Assembly (NCBI RefSeq): GCF_036178845.1
Contig: NZ_CP108070.1
Span: 9,796,001 to 9,860,000 of the forward strand
DNA: 64,000 nt
DNA from: Streptomyces sp. NBC_00271
GTDB lineage: Bacteria; Actinomycetota; Actinomycetes; Streptomycetales; Streptomycetaceae
Direction: 5' to 3'
Translations under genes and position numbers: made by a program
Shown here: one piece after another, positions 62,609 to 64,000 of the stretch
Position numbering within the stretch: position 1 is the first letter of the stretch
Layout: each line of letters starts with the position of its first letter
The notes under the pieces: generated by a model
What the model was told of the DNA's origin: nothing
Seen by the model: only the letters and a program-made list of their open reading frames with translations
The model's database searches: none

Positions 62609-63873
62609 CCCGGCGGGTGGCCGTCACCGGTATCGGTGTGGTCGCTCCGGGTGGCACCGGGGCGACGGCGTTCTGGGACCTGCTGTCCAACGGCCGCACC
62701 GCGACCCGCGGCATCTCGCTGTTCGACCCGGCGGGCCTGCGTTCCCGCATAGCCGCCGAATGCGACTTCGACCCGCTCGCGCACGGCCTCGACCCGGAGC
62801 TGAGCCGCCACGCCGACCGGTACATCCAGTTCGCCGTGGTCGCGGCCGGGGAAGCCGTCCGCGACTCCGGACTCGACACCGGCAAGGAGGACCCCTGGCG
62901 GGTCGCGGTCTCCCTGGGCAGCGCCGTCGGCGGCACCACCCGCCTGGAACACGACTACGTCCAGGTCAGCGAACGGGGCCGGCGGTGGGACGTGGACCAC
63001 CGCGCGGCCGACCCGCAGCTGCACCTGGCGTTCTCGCCCAGCACGCTGGCCTCGGTCGTCGCCGAGGAGTTCGGTGCCCAGGGACCGGTGCAGACCGTAT
63101 CCACCGGCTGCACCTCCGGACTCGACGCGGTCGGCTACGCCTTCCACACCATCGAGGAGGGCCGGGCGGACGTCTGCATAGCCGGGGCGTCGGACTCTCC
63201 GATATCCCCGATCACCATGGCCTGCTTCGACGCCATCAAGGCCACCTCACCCGACAACGACGACCCCGAGCACGCCTCCCGGCCCTTCGACATCCACCGC
63301 AACGGCTTCGTCATGGGCGAGGGCGGCGCGGTACTGGTCCTGGAGGAGTACGAGCACGCCCGAGCCCGCGGCGCGCACATCTACTGCGAGATAAGCGGCT
63401 ACGCCACCTACGGCAACGCCTACCACATGACCGGTCTGACCAGCGAGGGGCTGGAGATGGCCCGGGCGATCGACACCACGCTCGACCAGGCCCGCCTCGA
63501 CCCCACCCTGATCGACTATGTCAACGCGCACGGCTCGGGCACCCGACAGAACGACCGGCACGAGACCGCCGCGGTCAAGCGGTCCCTGGGCGAGCACGCC
63601 TACAACACGCCCATGAGCTCCATCAAGTCCATGGTGGGGCACTCGCTGGGCGCGATCGGCGCGATAGAGGTCGTCGCCTGCGTCCTCGCCCTGAAGCACC
63701 AAGTGGTGCCGCCCACGGCGAACTACGAAACTCCCGACCCCGAGTGCGACCTGGACTACGTGCCGCGCACCGCACGCCCGCGGAAGCTGAACAACGTGCT
63801 CTCCGTGGGCAGCGGATTCGGCGGATTCCAGTCCGCGGTGCTCCTGACCGGGCCGGGTGGGAGGAACCGATGA
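62605..63873 (+). CDS. Type II polyketide ketosynthase alpha (WhiE ORFIII-like)
   Basis: A 422-residue beta-ketoacyl synthase: [15 protein letters not shown], the active-site cysteine in [12 protein letters not shown], and the two histidines in [11 protein letters not shown] and [11 protein letters not shown]. With the chain-length factor it builds the spore-pigment polyketide from malonyl-ACP. The active-site Cys distinguishes it from the following CLF. GTG 62605 overlaps the cupin stop; the CLF start overlaps its own end by ATGA. Confidence 0.95.
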   Translation: MTRRVAVTGIGVVAPGGTGATAFWDLLSNGRTATRGISLFDPAGLRSRIAAECDFDPLAHGLDPELSRHADRYIQFAVVAAGEAVRDSGLDTGKEDPWRVAVSLGSAVGGTTRLEHDYVQVSERGRRWDVDHRAADPQLHLAFSPSTLASVVAEEFGAQGPVQTVSTGCTSGLDAVGYAFHTIEEGRADVCIAGASDSPISPITMACFDAIKATSPDNDDPEHASRPFDIHRNGFVMGEGGAVLVLEEYEHARARGAHIYCEISGYATYGNAYHMTGLTSEGLEMARAIDTTLDQARLDPTLIDYVNAHGSGTRQNDRHETAAVKRSLGEHAYNTPMSSIKSMVGHSLGAIGAIEVVACVLALKHQVVPPTANYETPDPECDLDYVPRTARPRKLNNVLSVGSGFGGFQSAVLLTGPGGRNR

Positions 63874-64000
63874 CCACTCAGCGCACTCAGCGCCCCCGGC
63901 GCGCGGCCATCACCGGCATCGGTGTGATCGCGCCCAACGGACTGCGCGCCGACGCGTACTGGAAGTCCGTCAGAGAAGGCCTCGTCGTCCTGGACCGGAT
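63870..64000 (+). CDS. Chain-length factor (KS beta, WhiE ORFIV-like), 5' end only
   Basis: The first 43 codons are present, running off the window: [20 protein letters not shown] is the N-terminus of a type II chain-length factor. ATG 63870 overlaps the KS-alpha stop (ATGA), the classical coupling of these two genes. The active-site region is outside the window. Confidence 0.9.
   Translation, partial: MTTQRTQRPRRAAITGIGVIAPNGLRADAYWKSVREGLVVLDR

Overview
The window is typical of a Streptomyces chromosome. GC content and third-position GC are very high, and GTG starts and ATGA/GTGA overlaps are frequent. It carries a conservon (cvn) operon with a P450, a whiE-type spore-pigment locus and paired leaderless starts, all actinomycete hallmarks. 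I saw no CRISPR array, rRNA or phage structural genes.

Layout. 1-2.1 kb: end of a conservon (DUF742 protein, CvnD-like GTPase, CYP157-like P450). 2.1-5.0 kb: a 66-codon leader ORF that runs through a perfect intrinsic terminator and overlaps, by GTGA, one uninterrupted 864-residue frame joining an indole prenyltransferase to a complete tryptophanase. 5-11 kb: Ser/Thr kinase, NUDIX-like protein, secreted M4 metalloprotease and a CstR-like repressor. 11.4-25.7 kb: a sigma factor, an NPLxAL-repeat protein and an AarF-like kinase, followed by a convergent gene set that reads as an aliphatic azoxy pathway. The plus arm holds methyltransferase, membrane protein, VlmA-like aminoacyl transferase, VlmB-like diiron protein, desaturase and an exported protein. 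The minus arm holds lipase, flavin reductase, cyclase-like protein, aminotransferase, acyl-thioester reductase and VlmH-like N-hydroxylase. Inferred order: acyl thioester to aldehyde to alkylamine to alkylhydroxylamine to aminoacyl ester to azoxy, with desaturation and methylation as tailoring.

25.8-30.8 kb: unknown protein, methyltransferase, TauE-like transporter, CobK, CobF and DUF309. Two tRNA-Pro(GGG) genes sit in an identical 105-bp block at 30.9 and 44.4 kb. Between them lie a fold-type III PLP protein lacking the catalytic lysine, hydroxyquinol dioxygenase plus maleylacetate reductase, a TPP riboswitch with cytX and thiD, a TetR/NmrA divergon with a clear operator, and exported proteins including an NPP1 homologue.

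44.5-58.4 kb is an accessory stress island. It has two full ECF41 sigma factors, one ECF41-like protein without region 4, and nine copies of an ECF41-type promoter (YGTCACA, exactly 16 bp, NGTC). These precede a membrane protein, the sigma genes, an NAD(P)-binding oxidoreductase, a flavoprotein, an OsmC protein, a cupin and a carboxymuconolactone decarboxylase. The island also holds an IS4-type element inserted at the CTAG edge of a MITE, and several gene remnants. I regard this as the most coherent regulatory system in the window.

58.4-64 kb: an SRPBCC protein, then the whiE-like cluster: a divergent hydroxylase (ORFVIII), ORFI, cupin ORFII, KS-alpha and the start of the chain-length factor, which is cut by the window edge.
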